This document shows positions 8,620 to 17,667 of a DNA stretch of 64,000 nt, one piece after another (position 1 is the first letter of the stretch; every line of letters starts with the position of its first letter). Both the position numbers and the translations under genes were made by a program. The notes below the pieces were generated by a model. It made no database searches, was not told the origin of the DNA, and saw only the letters and a list, made by a program, of their open reading frames with translations. Source of the DNA: Anaerotruncus sp. G3(2012) (GTDB lineage: Bacteria > Bacillota > Clostridia > Oscillospirales > Ruminococcaceae); NCBI RefSeq assembly GCF_000403395.2, contig NZ_KE159674.1:112702-176701 (forward strand). Reading direction: 5' to 3'.

Positions 8620-9156
8620 ATGTCGGTCAGATACAGGTCGCGCTCCCGCACCAATCTGTTCCTTGTTTTGGTACTTTCGCTGTTCTGTATTCTGCTGATC
8701 GGATTCGGCGTATTTCTTTTTTTTAGAGGCGGGATCGACAGAAACGAAATCCAGCGGATCTATCAGGTGGAGGGCTTGGACCCCGCCGCCAAAATCGGCA
8801 GGCTTCCTGGCTCTGAAAACGTGGGGCAGCCAGCCAGTGAAACCGATTTCGTGTATCAGCTCAATACCGCCCCGTCCTTTACCAGGAACGGGAAGGATGG
8901 GGAACTGCTGATTGGGAATCCGGCTGTCAATCAGTATCTGATGGTGGTCGAAATCCGGCTGGAGGGCTCCGAGTCGGTTTGTTACCAGTCCCAGTTTATC
9001 GCCCCCAACCAGTACATAGAAAAGGCATCCCTCAAGCTGATCCCAGGCTCTCCTGGAGCCTATCCCGCGACCGCTTACATCAACGCGGTCGACCCTCAGA
9101 CGCTCGATCTGGTCGGGACGCTGGAGACGCCGGTAACCGTCACTATCCAGGAATAA
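8620..9156 (+). CDS. Single-pass membrane-anchored exported protein, unknown
   Basis: A 178-residue protein. A basic N-terminus (VRYRSRSRTN) is followed by one hydrophobic segment (about residues 14-36) and a polar extracytoplasmic domain of about 140 residues without recognised motifs; the end is rich in beta-type sequence. I start at ATG 8620, 13 bases after the previous stop, with AGGCAGG upstream. No family recognised. Terminator follows at once. Confidence 0.65.
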   Translation: MSVRYRSRSRTNLFLVLVLSLFCILLIGFGVFLFFRGGIDRNEIQRIYQVEGLDPAAKIGRLPGSENVGQPASETDFVYQLNTAPSFTRNGKDGELLIGNPAVNQYLMVVEIRLEGSESVCYQSQFIAPNQYIEKASLKLIPGSPGAYPATAYINAVDPQTLDLVGTLETPVTVTIQE

Positions 9157-9160
9157 ACAG

Positions 9161-9195
9161 CTCCGCGCCCTGAAAAGGCGCGGAGTGCTCTTTTT
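9161..9195 (+). terminator. Intrinsic terminator
   Basis: CTCCGCGCC (9161-9169) pairs with GGCGCGGAG (9177-9185), followed by TGCTCTTTTT. It ends the DUF5685/J-domain cluster. Confidence 0.92.
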
Positions 9196-9307
9196 ATGTT
9201 CTGTTTTTTCGACCGCTTGTTCTTTGGATTTTGCAGCGGAGTGGCGCACATCTAGAGCTGCTGTAATATTTTTCACACAGGTATCTATTCCCCTGCTTGA
9301 TCCACTG

Positions 9308-9934
9308 TCATGCCGGCTCAGATTTTGCCTGTTCGCCGTATGTGTGCACCTTCCCGATCACATAAGAGGAGATGGTGACAGTCACAAGCGAGCAGGCAAT
9401 CTTGCTCAGCGGGAGATAGCTCAGAGAGAGCGCCAGAACGGTGAGGTCTGTGGAAAGGTACGCGCGGGAGATCGGGATTCGGGTGAGATGGGAGATCACC
9501 AGCGCGAGCGCGTCGTCCCCGCCGGAAGCGCCGCCCCTGCGCACCACCAGCCCGACTCCCAGCCCAACAAAAAGCCCTCCAACTACCGCAGCGGTCAGCG
9601 GGTGTCCGGAAAGATCGGGAAGAAGCGGTGGAAACCGCTCATAAAATGCGTAGGAAACCGCAAAACTACAACTGGCAACGAGTGCGTACCGGGCGAACGA
9701 GGTCCCCAGAAACCGAAATGCAAGCAGATAACAGCTCACGTCCATCAGGAAACCGCTGATAGATGGGGAAATGCCGAACCAGTGGTGAAGCAGCAGGGTC
9801 ATCCCCAGTACACCGCCTTCGGTGATCCCACTCGGGCTGTGCACGTTATAAAGCCCAAACGAAAGAATGGAAGCGCCGAGCACCAGCGGGCCATAGCATC
9901 TCAAAAGAGATAATGCCCGATTTGGGGAACGCAT
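9308..9934 (-). CDS. YitT/DUF161-type membrane protein
   Basis: A 208-residue inner-membrane protein with about five membrane segments and the family signatures SGITEGGVLGM (near residue 45) and RRGGASGGDDALALV (near residue 140). YitT-family functions are not settled. It lacks the usual C-terminal cytosolic DUF2179 domain of full-length members (about 280 residues), so it is a short form. ATG at 9934 is preceded by AAGGAG; the frame upstream has no ribosome site. It is a single gene between two plus-strand units. Confidence 0.78.
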   Translation of the reverse strand: MRSPNRALSLLRCYGPLVLGASILSFGLYNVHSPSGITEGGVLGMTLLLHHWFGISPSISGFLMDVSCYLLAFRFLGTSFARYALVASCSFAVSYAFYERFPPLLPDLSGHPLTAAVVGGLFVGLGVGLVVRRGGASGGDDALALVISHLTRIPISRAYLSTDLTVLALSLSYLPLSKIACSLVTVTISSYVIGKVHTYGEQAKSEPA

Positions 9935-10079
9935 GATAACAACTCCTTTTTGGTTTTCCTGTCTTTGTTCCGCTGACAGTATTCTGAGATGAAACCAAAA
10001 ATCAGGTTTCCTGCCTATCATACCACAGAATTTTTACTTTGCAACATAGGCAGAATACGGGTTCAGCTCCAAAATCTGA

Positions 10080-10108
10080 TTGACTTTTTTAGCAGTTTCA
10101 CCTATAAT
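10080..10108 (+). promoter_or_regulatory. Sigma-A promoter of secDF
   Basis: TTGACT (10080-10085), 17-base spacer, TATAAT (10103-10108), 72 bases before secD. Confidence 0.85.
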
Positions 10109-10179
10109 AGAAAAAGTGCCGTATTGCGGCAATTGGCGCGCCCACAGCTGTGCGGCGCGGTGCAAGGAGGATTAAGCAG

Positions 10180-11547
10180 ATGAAAAAAGTTGGCAAGCCG
10201 ATGTTTTTCGTGGTTGTCGCGGTTATCGTCCTGCTTACAGCGATGTCGTTCTTTGGGCTTTCGTACAGCTATGGGGACAACAAGACCACGTTCATCAAGG
10301 GCGCGGGCGATATACGCTGGGGCATCGATATCCGGGGCGGCGTGGATGTAACATTCAGCCCGCCGGACGATTATGACGCGACCGACGACGAAATGGCTGC
10401 CGCGGAATCAATCATCAAGGTGCGTCTGGTTTCGCAGAACATCACCGATTCCGAGGTTTATACCGATTATAATAAGGACCGCATTATCGTTCGATTTCCC
10501 TGGAAAGAAGGGGAGAGCGACTTCAACCCTGAAACCGCTGTGAAAGAGCTGGGGGAGACAGCGCTTCTGACCTTCCGGGAGAACACCAGCGGGCCGGTGA
10601 TCCTTGAGGGTAAAGACGTTGAAAAAGCCGAAGCAGGGATCAATCCGGAGAATAACGAATATATTGTCTCGCTCAAGCTGACCAGCGAGGGTGCGAAACT
10701 GTTTGCGGACGCTACCGGGCGCCTGGTCGGGCAGAAAATTTCGATCTGGATGGACGATACCATGATCTCCGCACCGAACGTCAACCAGCAGATTCCGAGC
10801 GGGGAAGCGATCATCTCGGGAGGCTCCGGCCAGTATGCATTCACTGCGGAGGAGGCCAAATCCCTTGCGGACAAGATTAACGGCGGTGCGCTCCCGTTCA
10901 AGCTCGAGACCGAGAACTTCTCTTCGATTTCCCCGACCCTTGGGATGGGTGCGCGTGACGCGATGGTTATGGCAGGGGCGGTTGCATTCGCTCTGGTTTC
11001 GCTCTATATCATTGTGCTCTACCGCCTGCCGGGTGTGGTAGCCTGCATCGCGCTTGTTGGACAAGTTGCCGGCTCGGTAGCCTGCATTTCCGGTTTCTTC
11101 GGGAATGCCCCGTCGTTCACCCTGACACTGCCGGGTATCGCGGGCATCATCCTCTCGATCGGTATGGGCGTGGATGCGAATGTCATCACGTCGGAGCGCA
11201 TCAAGGAGGAGCTGAAAAACGGAAGAACCCTGGAAGGCGCGATTGATTCGGGTTTCCAGCGCACCTTTGCAGCGATTTTTGACGGCAATATCACAATGGT
11301 GCTGGTGGCTGCGGTGCTGATGGGCGCGTTTGGACCGCCAAACAGCATTCTGGGCAATCTGTTCAGCCCAATTTTCCGCTGGTTTGGGCCTTCCGCAACC
11401 GGCGCGATCTATTCGTTTGGTTATACCCTGATTGTCGGCGTGATCTTCAACTTCCTGATGGGGGTCACCGCTTCCCGTCTGATGTTAAAATCAATCTCGA
11501 AATATAAAGCCTTCCGGAAACCCTGGCTGTTTGGAGGTGAGAAGTGA
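10180..11547 (+). CDS. secD: Protein translocase subunit SecD
   Basis: Membrane partner of SecYEG that uses the proton gradient to pull exported proteins to the outside. The 455 residues have one N-terminal membrane segment (about 8-28), the GIDIRGGVDV motif, an extracytoplasmic domain, and five C-terminal membrane segments including LPGIAGIILSIGMGVDANV. Start at ATG 10180 after AAGGAGGATT. secF follows with a 1-base overlap, so the two are coupled. The protein is of normal length for Firmicutes with separate SecD and SecF. Confidence 0.96.
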   Translation: MKKVGKPMFFVVVAVIVLLTAMSFFGLSYSYGDNKTTFIKGAGDIRWGIDIRGGVDVTFSPPDDYDATDDEMAAAESIIKVRLVSQNITDSEVYTDYNKDRIIVRFPWKEGESDFNPETAVKELGETALLTFRENTSGPVILEGKDVEKAEAGINPENNEYIVSLKLTSEGAKLFADATGRLVGQKISIWMDDTMISAPNVNQQIPSGEAIISGGSGQYAFTAEEAKSLADKINGGALPFKLETENFSSISPTLGMGARDAMVMAGAVAFALVSLYIIVLYRLPGVVACIALVGQVAGSVACISGFFGNAPSFTLTLPGIAGIILSIGMGVDANVITSERIKEELKNGRTLEGAIDSGFQRTFAAIFDGNITMVLVAAVLMGAFGPPNSILGNLFSPIFRWFGPSATGAIYSFGYTLIVGVIFNFLMGVTASRLMLKSISKYKAFRKPWLFGGEK

Positions 11548-12470
11548 TGCGTGATATTGTAGGACGCAGAAAGCTCTGGTTTACCATTCCCTGTGTCGTG
11601 CTGGTGGTTACGCTGGTCGCCTCTCTGGTGTTTGGCGTAGAGCTGGACATCAACTTCCGGGGCGGTTCGCTGGTAACCTACTCATTTGAAGGGTCGGTTG
11701 ACAAGGGCCAGTTTGAGGACACGATTCAGCAGGCTTTTGGCCAGCAGATTTCGGTGCAGGAGCAGCAGGATGTCGTGACCGGCAGGACCAACTATGTTGC
11801 GAACCTGTCGGTGAAAGAGGGGATCAGCCCTGACCAGCAGATTGCGATTACCTCCGCACTTCAGGAGAAGTTCCCGGACAACAAGATAGAGGTTGTCTCG
11901 ACCAGCAATGTTGACCCGGCGATCGGGCGGGATTTCTTCGTCAAGTCCATGGTAGCAGTTGCAGCAGCAGCTGTTTTGATGATCCTGTATATCGCCTACC
12001 GGTTCCGCAGGATGGGCGGATGGTCGGCAGGTGTATTCTCGGTGGTCGCCCTGCTCCACGATGTGATGTACGTGTTTGCAGCGTTTGTGCTTTTCCGGTT
12101 CCCAATCGGGGACAGCTTTATCGCGGTAGCCCTGACCATTTTGGGCTATTCGATCAATGCGACTATCGTGGTCTACGACCGGATTCGTGAAAATAAACGC
12201 TTGCTCGGGAGTAAGGTGACGGTTGACGAGGTAGTCAATGTCTCGATCAACCAGAGCCTGACGCGTTCGATCAATACAACGGTTTCAACCGTGATTGCGA
12301 TGGGAACGGTCTGTGTCATCTCGGTCATCTATCATGTGGAATCAATCCTCGTTTTCTCGCTCCCAATGCTGATTGGCATGGTTGCGGGCGCCTATTCGTC
12401 GGTTTGCCTTGCCGGTCCTCTCTGGGCAACCTGGCAGAACTATAAAGCGGCGCAGAACAAACAGAAATGA
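11547..12470 (+). CDS. secF: Protein translocase subunit SecF
   Basis: Forms the SecDF complex with SecD. The 307 residues have an N-terminal membrane segment, the motif ELDINFRGGSLV, and five C-terminal membrane segments with LTILGYSINATIVVYDRIRE. Either ATG 11547 or GTG 11544 could start it; GGAGG at 11533-11537 fits both, and I prefer ATG. An intrinsic terminator follows. Confidence 0.96.
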   Translation: MRDIVGRRKLWFTIPCVVLVVTLVASLVFGVELDINFRGGSLVTYSFEGSVDKGQFEDTIQQAFGQQISVQEQQDVVTGRTNYVANLSVKEGISPDQQIAITSALQEKFPDNKIEVVSTSNVDPAIGRDFFVKSMVAVAAAAVLMILYIAYRFRRMGGWSAGVFSVVALLHDVMYVFAAFVLFRFPIGDSFIAVALTILGYSINATIVVYDRIRENKRLLGSKVTVDEVVNVSINQSLTRSINTTVSTVIAMGTVCVISVIYHVESILVFSLPMLIGMVAGAYSSVCLAGPLWATWQNYKAAQNKQK

Positions 12471-12479
12471 AACTGAGAA

Positions 12480-12510
12480 CAGACCGCCGGCACCCACGGC
12501 GGTCTGTTTT
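12480..12510 (+). terminator. Intrinsic terminator of secDF
   Basis: CAGACCGCCG (12480-12489) pairs with CGGCGGTCTG (12497-12506), then TTTT. Confidence 0.88.
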
Positions 12511-12533
12511 GACAGAATAGAGTGGAGGATGTT

Positions 12534-13346
12534 ATGGTTGCCGGAATTTCGACTGCCTCATACTATCCAGAAGTACCGGAATTCGCTCTGAAACGGATGG
12601 CGGTTCTGGGGGTAAAAGCAGCGGAGGTTTTCATTAACGCGCCAAGCGAGCTGGAAAAGCCGTATCTGCGGGAGCTGCGCAGAATTGCGGATAGGGGAGG
12701 GGTGCGGATCGTTTCGATTCATCCGTTTACCTCGGAAATGGAACCGCTCCTGTTTTTTTCCGCATATGAACGGCGTTATCAGGATGGTCTGGAGCTTTAC
12801 AAAAAATTTTTTGAGGCGGCAAATCTGTTGGGTGCTGACCTGCTGGTCTTTCACGGGGACAGAAGGCAGACACAAAGAACGGTTGAGGAATACTGTGAGC
12901 GGTTCCAAGGGGTGATGGAGGCCGGAGAACGGATGGGTGTTACGGTTGCGCAGGAGAATGTGCCGCGTTGTGCGGCATGGAATCCCGCATTTTTCCGCAG
13001 TATGGCACACTGCCTGCCGGAAGCACGCTTTGTGCTGGATGTCAAACAAAGTGTGCGTGCAGGTTTTTCCGTCTCGGAAATGGCGGGCGCGATGGGAAGG
13101 CAGATCGCCCATCTGCATATCAGTGACCGGGACGATGCCAGCGACTGTCTTACCGTCGGAAGCGGCAATTCTGATCTGGTCGGATTGATCGCACAGCTAA
13201 AATCGCAGGGGTTTGATGGAGCGGTGATCGAGGAAGTTTATCGCAACAGCTATGGGACCTATGGGGAACTGGAGGCGAGCTACGCACTGCTTTTACAGCT
13301 CGCGGATGGGAAAAAGCCGGAGAGCTTTGGCTATCTGAAAACATGA
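12534..13346 (+). CDS. Sugar phosphate isomerase/epimerase-like TIM-barrel protein
   Basis: A 270-residue protein of the AP-endonuclease-2-like TIM barrel family, which includes sugar isomerases, epimerases and endonuclease IV. Likely metal and substrate positions are visible in order: VFHGDRR, VAQENVPR, FVLDVKQ, HLHISDRD and AVIEEVY; the Glu-Asp-His-Glu set is the usual metal site of these enzymes. The substrate cannot be told. Start at ATG 12534 (GGAGG 5 bases upstream) rather than the GTG at 12522. It stands alone between terminators. Confidence 0.8.
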   Translation: MVAGISTASYYPEVPEFALKRMAVLGVKAAEVFINAPSELEKPYLRELRRIADRGGVRIVSIHPFTSEMEPLLFFSAYERRYQDGLELYKKFFEAANLLGADLLVFHGDRRQTQRTVEEYCERFQGVMEAGERMGVTVAQENVPRCAAWNPAFFRSMAHCLPEARFVLDVKQSVRAGFSVSEMAGAMGRQIAHLHISDRDDASDCLTVGSGNSDLVGLIAQLKSQGFDGAVIEEVYRNSYGTYGELEASYALLLQLADGKKPESFGYLKT

Positions 13347-13421
13347 CATGCCAAACCATCGGTGGGCGCACAACCCCTGTTCTGTGGAAGAAGTTCGGTC
13401 AACAGGAAAAGACCAGTTTAT

Positions 13422-13506
13422 TTGTCCCCTCCACATTTCAAATGTGAAGGGGACAACCATGGTTTTTATCAAATGCGGCATGACCATTTGTGGTCATGTC
13501 GTTTTG
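13422..13506 (+). terminator. Two consecutive hairpins, second a probable terminator
   Basis: TTGTCCCCT...CACATTT pairs with AAATGTG...AGGGGACAA (13422-13456, one mismatch). Then CATGACCA (13479-13486) pairs with TGGTCATG (13491-13498), followed by TCGTTTTGTCTT. They lie between the isomerase gene and the convergent ATP-grasp gene; the rest of 13347-13614 shows nothing else. Confidence 0.6.
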
Positions 13507-13614
13507 TCTTTCCAGGAATGCTTTTTCTGCTTCGCGTATCCTCGGAAAATGACAATCATCCTTCCTTTTTTCCAGCAGAGAGGATGCCGAAAAAAAGAGA
13601 AAGGTGGGCAGGGG

Positions 13615-14625
13615 TCAAATCCCCTCAACCGCCTTGTCGAATCTGGGGGCAAGGCCAATCTTATCCGCGCCGAGATGCACCTGAAACTGATAGATGTCAT
13701 GTCCCGGGAAATGATTTGCCTCAATGATGATGGGGCCTTTCTCGGTAAGTGCGACGTCCCAAGCGATATAGCCCAACTCGGGAATCCGCATGGCGGCTTG
13801 TTTGACCAGCTCGGCTGACTCTTTGCAAAACGGGATCTTTGCCCCAACCAGTGCAACGCCAGTCAGCGGATGGGTGTAATAGGCTTTCCCATCCTTATCC
13901 GCTCCGGGGGTGCAGATTTCGCCGGCTTCCATGTCGACAATGACCGCCATTCCTCCACTGTTAAGGTTGTCCACCCGTTTTCCGTTGCCAATCCGCATAC
14001 TGAAAAAGACCAGATGGACTGTATCATGGTTTTTGATGGTTACCAGCCGCAGTGTATTGACCGAGAGCGGATAGATATGGCTGACCAGTGGATGCTGCAC
14101 AATGAAAGCCTCCACCAGATATTGCCCGCCCTGCATCAGCATTTCGTAAAGCCCTACGATCTCACTTTTTTCCGACTGCTCAATGAATTCCACGCCACGT
14201 CCGCAAGTGCCGTCGAGTGGCTTGGCAACCATCTGGGAATGTTTTTTGCAGAACGCTTCGAACCCCTCTTTCCCGCAGACACGCAGATCGACCCAGTCCC
14301 GCCCATGGAATCCGTCAAACCGTTTGAGAAACTCGACCTTGTCCTCGAGCAGATGCCAGTTTTCCCGCGGGTTCAGAAGGCTGACATACCGGTTATTTAC
14401 CCCGCGGGTGATGTAGGTGGCGCGCTGGGCAGCAGTCAGGGTGTAAAACTCGAAGACCAGATAATCCATATAACCTGCCTGGTATCGAAGGCCGCAGGAG
14501 ATGATGTCGGCCAGGACCGCGAGTGTATTTTTTCCGGTCCGTTCATGGACAGTCTTAGCAGTGCGCACCATTGCGCCGTAGTCCATCCCGGCAATCCGTT
14601 TTATGATATATGTAAATTTAGGCAT
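13615..14625 (-). CDS. Sugar-transfer-associated ATP-grasp family protein
   Basis: A 336-residue protein matching the ATP-grasp family found with polysaccharide genes (often called sugar-transfer associated). Visible ATP-grasp elements: MVAKPLDGTCGRGV (nucleotide-binding loop), YLVEAFIVQHP, NTLRLVTI, GGMAVIVD and the metal-binding end IIIEANHFPGHD. It probably ligates a carboxylate to an amine or similar acceptor; the substrate is unknown. Start at ATG 14625 (MPKFTYIIKRI), with an AAGGGA element upstream; a TTG at 14643 is possible. No polysaccharide genes are adjacent. Confidence 0.82.
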   Translation of the reverse strand: MPKFTYIIKRIAGMDYGAMVRTAKTVHERTGKNTLAVLADIISCGLRYQAGYMDYLVFEFYTLTAAQRATYITRGVNNRYVSLLNPRENWHLLEDKVEFLKRFDGFHGRDWVDLRVCGKEGFEAFCKKHSQMVAKPLDGTCGRGVEFIEQSEKSEIVGLYEMLMQGGQYLVEAFIVQHPLVSHIYPLSVNTLRLVTIKNHDTVHLVFFSMRIGNGKRVDNLNSGGMAVIVDMEAGEICTPGADKDGKAYYTHPLTGVALVGAKIPFCKESAELVKQAAMRIPELGYIAWDVALTEKGPIIIEANHFPGHDIYQFQVHLGADKIGLAPRFDKAVEGI

Positions 14626-14833
14626 AAATTCCAGTCCCTTCAAACGCTATTATGTGAAACTGCCCACCTGAAAAATAGGCGAGTCGTTTTCCCCCTGCGC
14701 ATATTATATCCTGTTTTTCGACTTTTTTCAACCGGCTGTTTTTTGGATGCAGTAATCTGGCTTGTTCCATGCACCTAATACATGTAAGGCAAATTCCTAC
14801 AACGACAAAAAAGATAGAAAAGAGGTTCTTTCC

Positions 14834-15586
14834 ATGAAAAATTTTTGGATTGCAGCAATTTCCCTGATGGCAGCGGTCTCGCTTGCAGCGTGCGGGGCAT
14901 CCGCTCCCGCCGCCTCGTCATCCCCGTCCTCTGAAGCAGTTTCTTCTGGGGTGGTCTCTTCCGAGAAGGCGTCTTCCGAGTCTACTCCGGAAGAATCGGA
15001 TGCATCTCCTGATTCCCAACAGCTCGAGAAGATGAGTGCTCCCCGTTATGTCGGAGTAGTGGACGATTTTGCGGTCAATGATGCTGGGGAGACGGTACTT
15101 ATCATGAAGCCCTCCCACGGCGGAGACGCCAATGGGAGCCTCAATATCGCGCTGACCAAAGATACCTCTTACACCATAGAGGATGGCGCGCTTGCCAACG
15201 GTGCAGAACTGGAGATTTTTTATGTCCTGAATGAGAAGAATGAGGCCGTTGCGGTACAGATTAACGATACAGACGAGGTTCCGGCCGGCAGTGATGAGCT
15301 TCCTGATTTTGATATGGAGGAATCGGTGAGCTACGACGGCGTTGTTCTTTCTGTTTCTTTTGATCCTTCGAACCCCAAAGAAGGTTCGATTGAGATGACG
15401 GATTTTGATGGCCAGATGCCCTATGTCTTTCACTTTAATGAGGAGACTACGGTGGAGGGAATCGACCTGAAGGAAATCCAGCCGCAGACCAAGCTGCATA
15501 TCGAGCACAGCCAGATTTCTACCCGCAGCCTGCCGCCGCAGAGCAATGCGTTTTCGATCTCTCCTTATCAGTCAGACGCACAATAA
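14834..15586 (+). CDS. Secreted lipoprotein, unknown function
   Basis: A 250-residue lipoprotein precursor: basic start, hydrophobic core, and lipobox SLAACG with the modified Cys at about residue 20. A Ser/Ala/Glu-rich linker of about 40 residues precedes two similar beta-rich parts (YVGVVDDFAVNDAGETVLI near 70 and YDGVVLSVSFDPSNPKEGSI near 170), possibly a duplicated domain. Start ATG 14834, GAGG upstream. No known family. It is a single gene ending at the hairpin 15605-15639. Confidence 0.75.
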   Translation: MKNFWIAAISLMAAVSLAACGASAPAASSSPSSEAVSSGVVSSEKASSESTPEESDASPDSQQLEKMSAPRYVGVVDDFAVNDAGETVLIMKPSHGGDANGSLNIALTKDTSYTIEDGALANGAELEIFYVLNEKNEAVAVQINDTDEVPAGSDELPDFDMEESVSYDGVVLSVSFDPSNPKEGSIEMTDFDGQMPYVFHFNEETTVEGIDLKEIQPQTKLHIEHSQISTRSLPPQSNAFSISPYQSDAQ

Positions 15587-15604
15587 ACCACAGAAATAAT
15601 AGCC

Positions 15605-15639
15605 ACAGGGGCGGCAGCATTTCGAGCTGTCGCCCCTGT
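15605..15639 (+). terminator. Hairpin between convergent genes
   Basis: ACAGGGGCGGCAGC (15605-15618) pairs with GCTGTCGCCCCTGT (15626-15639) with one G-T. T-content after it is modest on the plus strand; it probably ends the lipoprotein transcript. Confidence 0.65.
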
Positions 15640-15652
15640 TAATGATCCTGTT

Positions 15653-16534
15653 TTATTCTAATGATTGCATCGTGCTCCGGTATCGCTGCATTTCCTCTTC
15701 TGATACCGTATTGATGATGTTCTGTAATTCCCGGATGATAAAACTGCGTTCTTTTGGCAAATATGCGGCAGTGGGGTAAAAATTAGATTTGGAGTTTGCA
15801 AACAGATGGGTTCGTATCTGCAAATTTTGAATCAGTATCTGCAACTCTTGAATACGCTCTTTTTCTTCAGCAGGCGTGAAAAGACCTCGCTGCACCATAT
15901 CAAAAAATTTTGTTTTTGGGAAGATGGTAAGTGAAGTCACAGAAATAAAGCGTGGATTCAGCTGATTGAACAGCCTTGCGCTGTTTTCCGCACTCCGAAA
16001 GCAGGAACCGTTTCCAGCTAATCCGGTCATATATACAAAATAGTATTCAATTTCTGCTTCCTCCAATTTCCTGCATTGCTCTAAAATATCCTGTGCAGTA
16101 TACCCCTTATTCGCCAGCAGAAGGGTTTCATCGTCTCCACTTTCTACGCCAATACTCAGCCCGTTTACCCCCATGGCCCGCAGTTTCCTCAACTGCCAAG
16201 GTTCTTTATTTTTAATATCACGTATGCTGGCAAACATGGCAATCGTCTGGCACTTAATCAAATAGTCGCGGACTGTCAGCAGGTATGGTTTGAGCTGTTC
16301 GTACCCCAATGCAAATGGATTGGCACCTGTCAAAAAAATTCTTCGTGCATGGGGCTGATATTTTTTGATTTCCTCGAGATCCGCTTCAAACTCCGACAAA
16401 TGGGATAGCCGAAATGGCTCCTGCGCATATAGATTGCAGAAGTGACATTTCTGGTAGGTGCAGCCGGAAGTTAGTTGGATGATGCAGGAACTGGCTTCAT
16501 AATGCGGTCGCCATGTCCTTTCAGTGAAATGCAT
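15653..16534 (-). CDS. Radical SAM protein, second of tandem pair
   Basis: A 293-residue radical SAM enzyme of unknown reaction. The cluster-binding motif is GCTYQKCHFC, that is CX4CX2C, one residue longer than the classical CX3CX2C. Other SAM-barrel features are FLTGANPFAL and LSIGVESGDD. The start at ATG 16534 (MHFTERTWRPHYE) aligns with the N-terminus of its neighbour (MHYTGTIWRPPYE) and has AGAGGTGG upstream. It lies 10 bases after the stop of the upstream paralogue, so the two form an operon. Confidence 0.85.
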   Translation of the reverse strand: MHFTERTWRPHYEASSCIIQLTSGCTYQKCHFCNLYAQEPFRLSHLSEFEADLEEIKKYQPHARRIFLTGANPFALGYEQLKPYLLTVRDYLIKCQTIAMFASIRDIKNKEPWQLRKLRAMGVNGLSIGVESGDDETLLLANKGYTAQDILEQCRKLEEAEIEYYFVYMTGLAGNGSCFRSAENSARLFNQLNPRFISVTSLTIFPKTKFFDMVQRGLFTPAEEKERIQELQILIQNLQIRTHLFANSKSNFYPTAAYLPKERSFIIRELQNIINTVSEEEMQRYRSTMQSLE

Positions 16535-16544
16535 CGGCCCACCT

Positions 16545-17444
16545 CTACAAATGGCGGAGATTTTTGCGGTAATTTCGCAATTCCTCTTCACTCACACGTT
16601 CAATAATCTCGTTCAATATGGACAGGATTTCCTGCTTATCCTCTGGCAGCCTGCCTTGAACGGGTATCGGGTTGGAAGCGCCCAACGCGCCGAACCAAAC
16701 GGGAATGTCCAGATGCTCCACCAATGTTTTTAATTCTTTGTATTTTTCGATTTCGGTTTCTTCCTGCCAGTTCCCTTTTTGCATTTCCGCGTAAAGTTCT
16801 GAATCGGGATAAATCGTCAGCATACTTGCCCCAATGATTTGGGGATGCAGTTGGTTGCAGATCCGCGCGGTCGCTTCCGCACCGGCTTCCCCTTGGCCTG
16901 AGCCGGAAATCCCCGTGAGGTAAAAGAAATGGTAGTGGATTCCCGCGTGGTCCAGCCGCTTGCACTCGGTTAGAATATTTTTTGACAGGTAACCCTTGTT
17001 CATAAATTCCAATGCGTTGTCATCGCCTGTTTCGACCCCGATTGTCAGATAGTCATATCCGGCATCATGCAGCTCTAAAAGCTCCTTATCGCTTTTCAAG
17101 GCAACATCCGTTATCCTCGAGAAACAGCCGATACTCCTGTTACCTGGGAAATGGTTCTGGATGCGCTCTGCGATCTCGATGAGCCGTGAGGTTTTCAGCA
17201 CAAACGGGTTTGCCCCAGTCAAAAAAGTCCGGGTTATCTGCCTGTCTTTCCATAACTGCAACCGTGATTCGGCTTCTTTCAGATCGTCCTCTATGACCTC
17301 AAGCGGCGACATCCTGAATGAAAACGGCAGATCATCATAGAGTGTGCAAAATTTACACTTGTGATGGGTGCATCCTGCGGTAACTTCCAGAAGCAGGGAG
17401 GATGCTTCATATGGCGGACGCCATATCGTTCCAGTATAGTGCAT
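16545..17444 (-). CDS. Radical SAM protein, first of tandem pair
   Basis: A 299-residue radical SAM enzyme, clear paralogue of the next gene along its whole length. It has the same CX4CX2C motif (GCTHHKCKFC) and the same FLTGANPFVL and LTIGVETGDD blocks. AAAGGAG precedes the ATG. Substrate unknown; such proteins are often annotated only as radical SAM. It is divergent from an HxlR regulator with 223 bases between the starts, so HxlR control is plausible. Confidence 0.86.
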   Translation of the reverse strand: MHYTGTIWRPPYEASSLLLEVTAGCTHHKCKFCTLYDDLPFSFRMSPLEVIEDDLKEAESRLQLWKDRQITRTFLTGANPFVLKTSRLIEIAERIQNHFPGNRSIGCFSRITDVALKSDKELLELHDAGYDYLTIGVETGDDNALEFMNKGYLSKNILTECKRLDHAGIHYHFFYLTGISGSGQGEAGAEATARICNQLHPQIIGASMLTIYPDSELYAEMQKGNWQEETEIEKYKELKTLVEHLDIPVWFGALGASNPIPVQGRLPEDKQEILSILNEIIERVSEEELRNYRKNLRHL

Positions 17445-17577
17445 AAAGATCGCTCCTTTTGTTGGTTTTGTGGTTCAGAATCGTCCGGATCAACTCCTGT
17501 ATCTCAAACATATCTCAACATCCCGCGTATTTCAAGTACGGTCTTTTTTTAGCGATAGTATGATTTTGGATACCGAA

Positions 17578-17604
17578 GCAGCCGAAACAGCCTAAACAGC
17601 CGAA
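17578..17604. repeat. Three 9-bp tandem repeats in the radical SAM/hxlR intergenic region
   Basis: GCAGCCGAA, ACAGCCTAA and ACAGCCGAA follow one another without gaps. They sit just upstream of the hxlR promoter and are a candidate regulator site. Confidence 0.6.
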
Positions 17605-17613
17605 TCCCATATC

Positions 17614-17642
17614 TTGATTTGACATCGGCTTTGGGGTATACT
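17614..17642 (+). promoter_or_regulatory. Probable promoter of hxlR gene
   Basis: TTGATT (17614-17619), 17 bases, TATACT (17637-17642), 26 bases before the start codon. Confidence 0.65.
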
Positions 17643-17667
17643 TTTGATGGAAAAAGAGGGGGTTTTT

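Noticed and set aside
17578-17604. Tandem 9-bp repeats as a CRISPR array
   Set aside because: Units are contiguous, without spacers, and only three in number.
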